A stretch of DNA of 33,075 nt from Chromera velia (taxonomy: Eukaryota > Sar > Chromeraceae). The translations under genes and the position numbers were made by a program. How positions within the stretch are numbered: the first letter of the stretch is position 1; the number at the start of each line of letters is the position of its first letter. The stretch lies in contig JAHBMJ010004310.1 in assembly GCA_018398765.1 (NCBI GenBank), positions 1 to 33,075 on the forward strand. The letters are read 5' to 3'. Of the stretch, positions 32,721 to 33,075 are shown piece after piece. Under the pieces are notes generated by a model. It was given only the letters and a program-made list of their open reading frames with translations, had not been told where the DNA came from and made no database searches.

Positions 32721-33075
32721 ATCAATGCGGATCGAACGCTTGCATGATCGTCCGCAGCGACGCCGACGGGAGAAGAGCAAAGGTTGAAGTAGAGGGTGTT
32801 TTCTATCCTTTTTTATCGACTATATCTAGTTTGTTCTGTCCGATGCGACTGTTTGCCTGTGACAGCGTGTCCATCTAGCTGTCTATGCATGCATGTTCAA
32901 TCCAGTAGGATAGCTATACTATTCTTAAAGTACTAGTTAAAGTAGTCTTCCTTAGTACCTAGCTTCCTATGCATACTCCAAGCTGAGCTAGGCGTCACCG
33001 CGTCGCGGCCTAGGCGCCACACATATATAAAAAAAAGTTTGACATGTCAATTAAGTTTTCTTTTTTTTTTTTAAA
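32721..33075. other. Right-edge AT-rich repeat, CTAGGCG / A-run / T-run end
   Basis: After the DXO-like copy, CTAGGCG occurs at 32988-32994 and 33010-33016. The second is followed by an 8-base A run (33029-33036), a spacer and a T run (33061-33072). This is the same order as the terminal repeats of the 20.15-20.96 kb element, so a further family member probably begins here and continues past the window. Confidence 0.5.

Overview
The window is nuclear DNA from a microbial eukaryote. Several genes are broken by GT-AG introns whose phases match, and secreted proteins have their signal peptide on a tiny first exon. Pyrimidine-rich introns and abundant microsatellites separate moderately GC-rich exons, while AT-rich islands carry retroelement and inverted-repeat debris. 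A CCCH zinc finger of a type I associate with dinoflagellates and their relatives, a fungal-type THI5 and a microbial-opsin relative together suggest a free-living protist, perhaps a photosynthetic alveolate (chromerid-like). That assignment is inference only.

Layout. 1-611 (minus): 5' part of an RGG/Gly-rich protein that runs off the left edge. 1713-4250 (plus): secreted protein ending in a Hedgehog-type Hint autoprocessing domain. About 5203-6969: 5'-truncated LINE reverse transcriptase with an (ATCA)n tail, in AT-rich DNA. 7-12.3 kb: gene-poor, microsatellite-rich. 12347-15505 (minus): four-exon CCCH zinc-finger protein with a long disordered tail. 16238-18284 (plus), divergent from it: signal peptide, acidic linker and a seven-helix microbial-opsin-like domain that lacks the retinal lysine. 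18.3-21.5 kb: a long pyrimidine tract, then an AT-rich island with a MITE-like element and a 33-bp tandem repeat. 21.5-24.9 kb: no convincing gene. 24973-28342 (plus): THI5 (HMP-P synthase) in five coding exons, with a candidate TPP riboswitch overlapping a splice donor in its leader. About 31404-32720: frameshifted DXO/RAI1-family sequence. The right end carries another copy of the CTAGGCG / A-run / T-run repeat end.

The genes do not form one pathway. The most notable points are the THI5 gene with its riboswitch-like leader and organelle-type presequence, the lysine-less opsin, and the Hint protein that lacks the Hedgehog cholesterol-transfer aspartate. I found no tRNA, rRNA, CRISPR array or prokaryotic signal.
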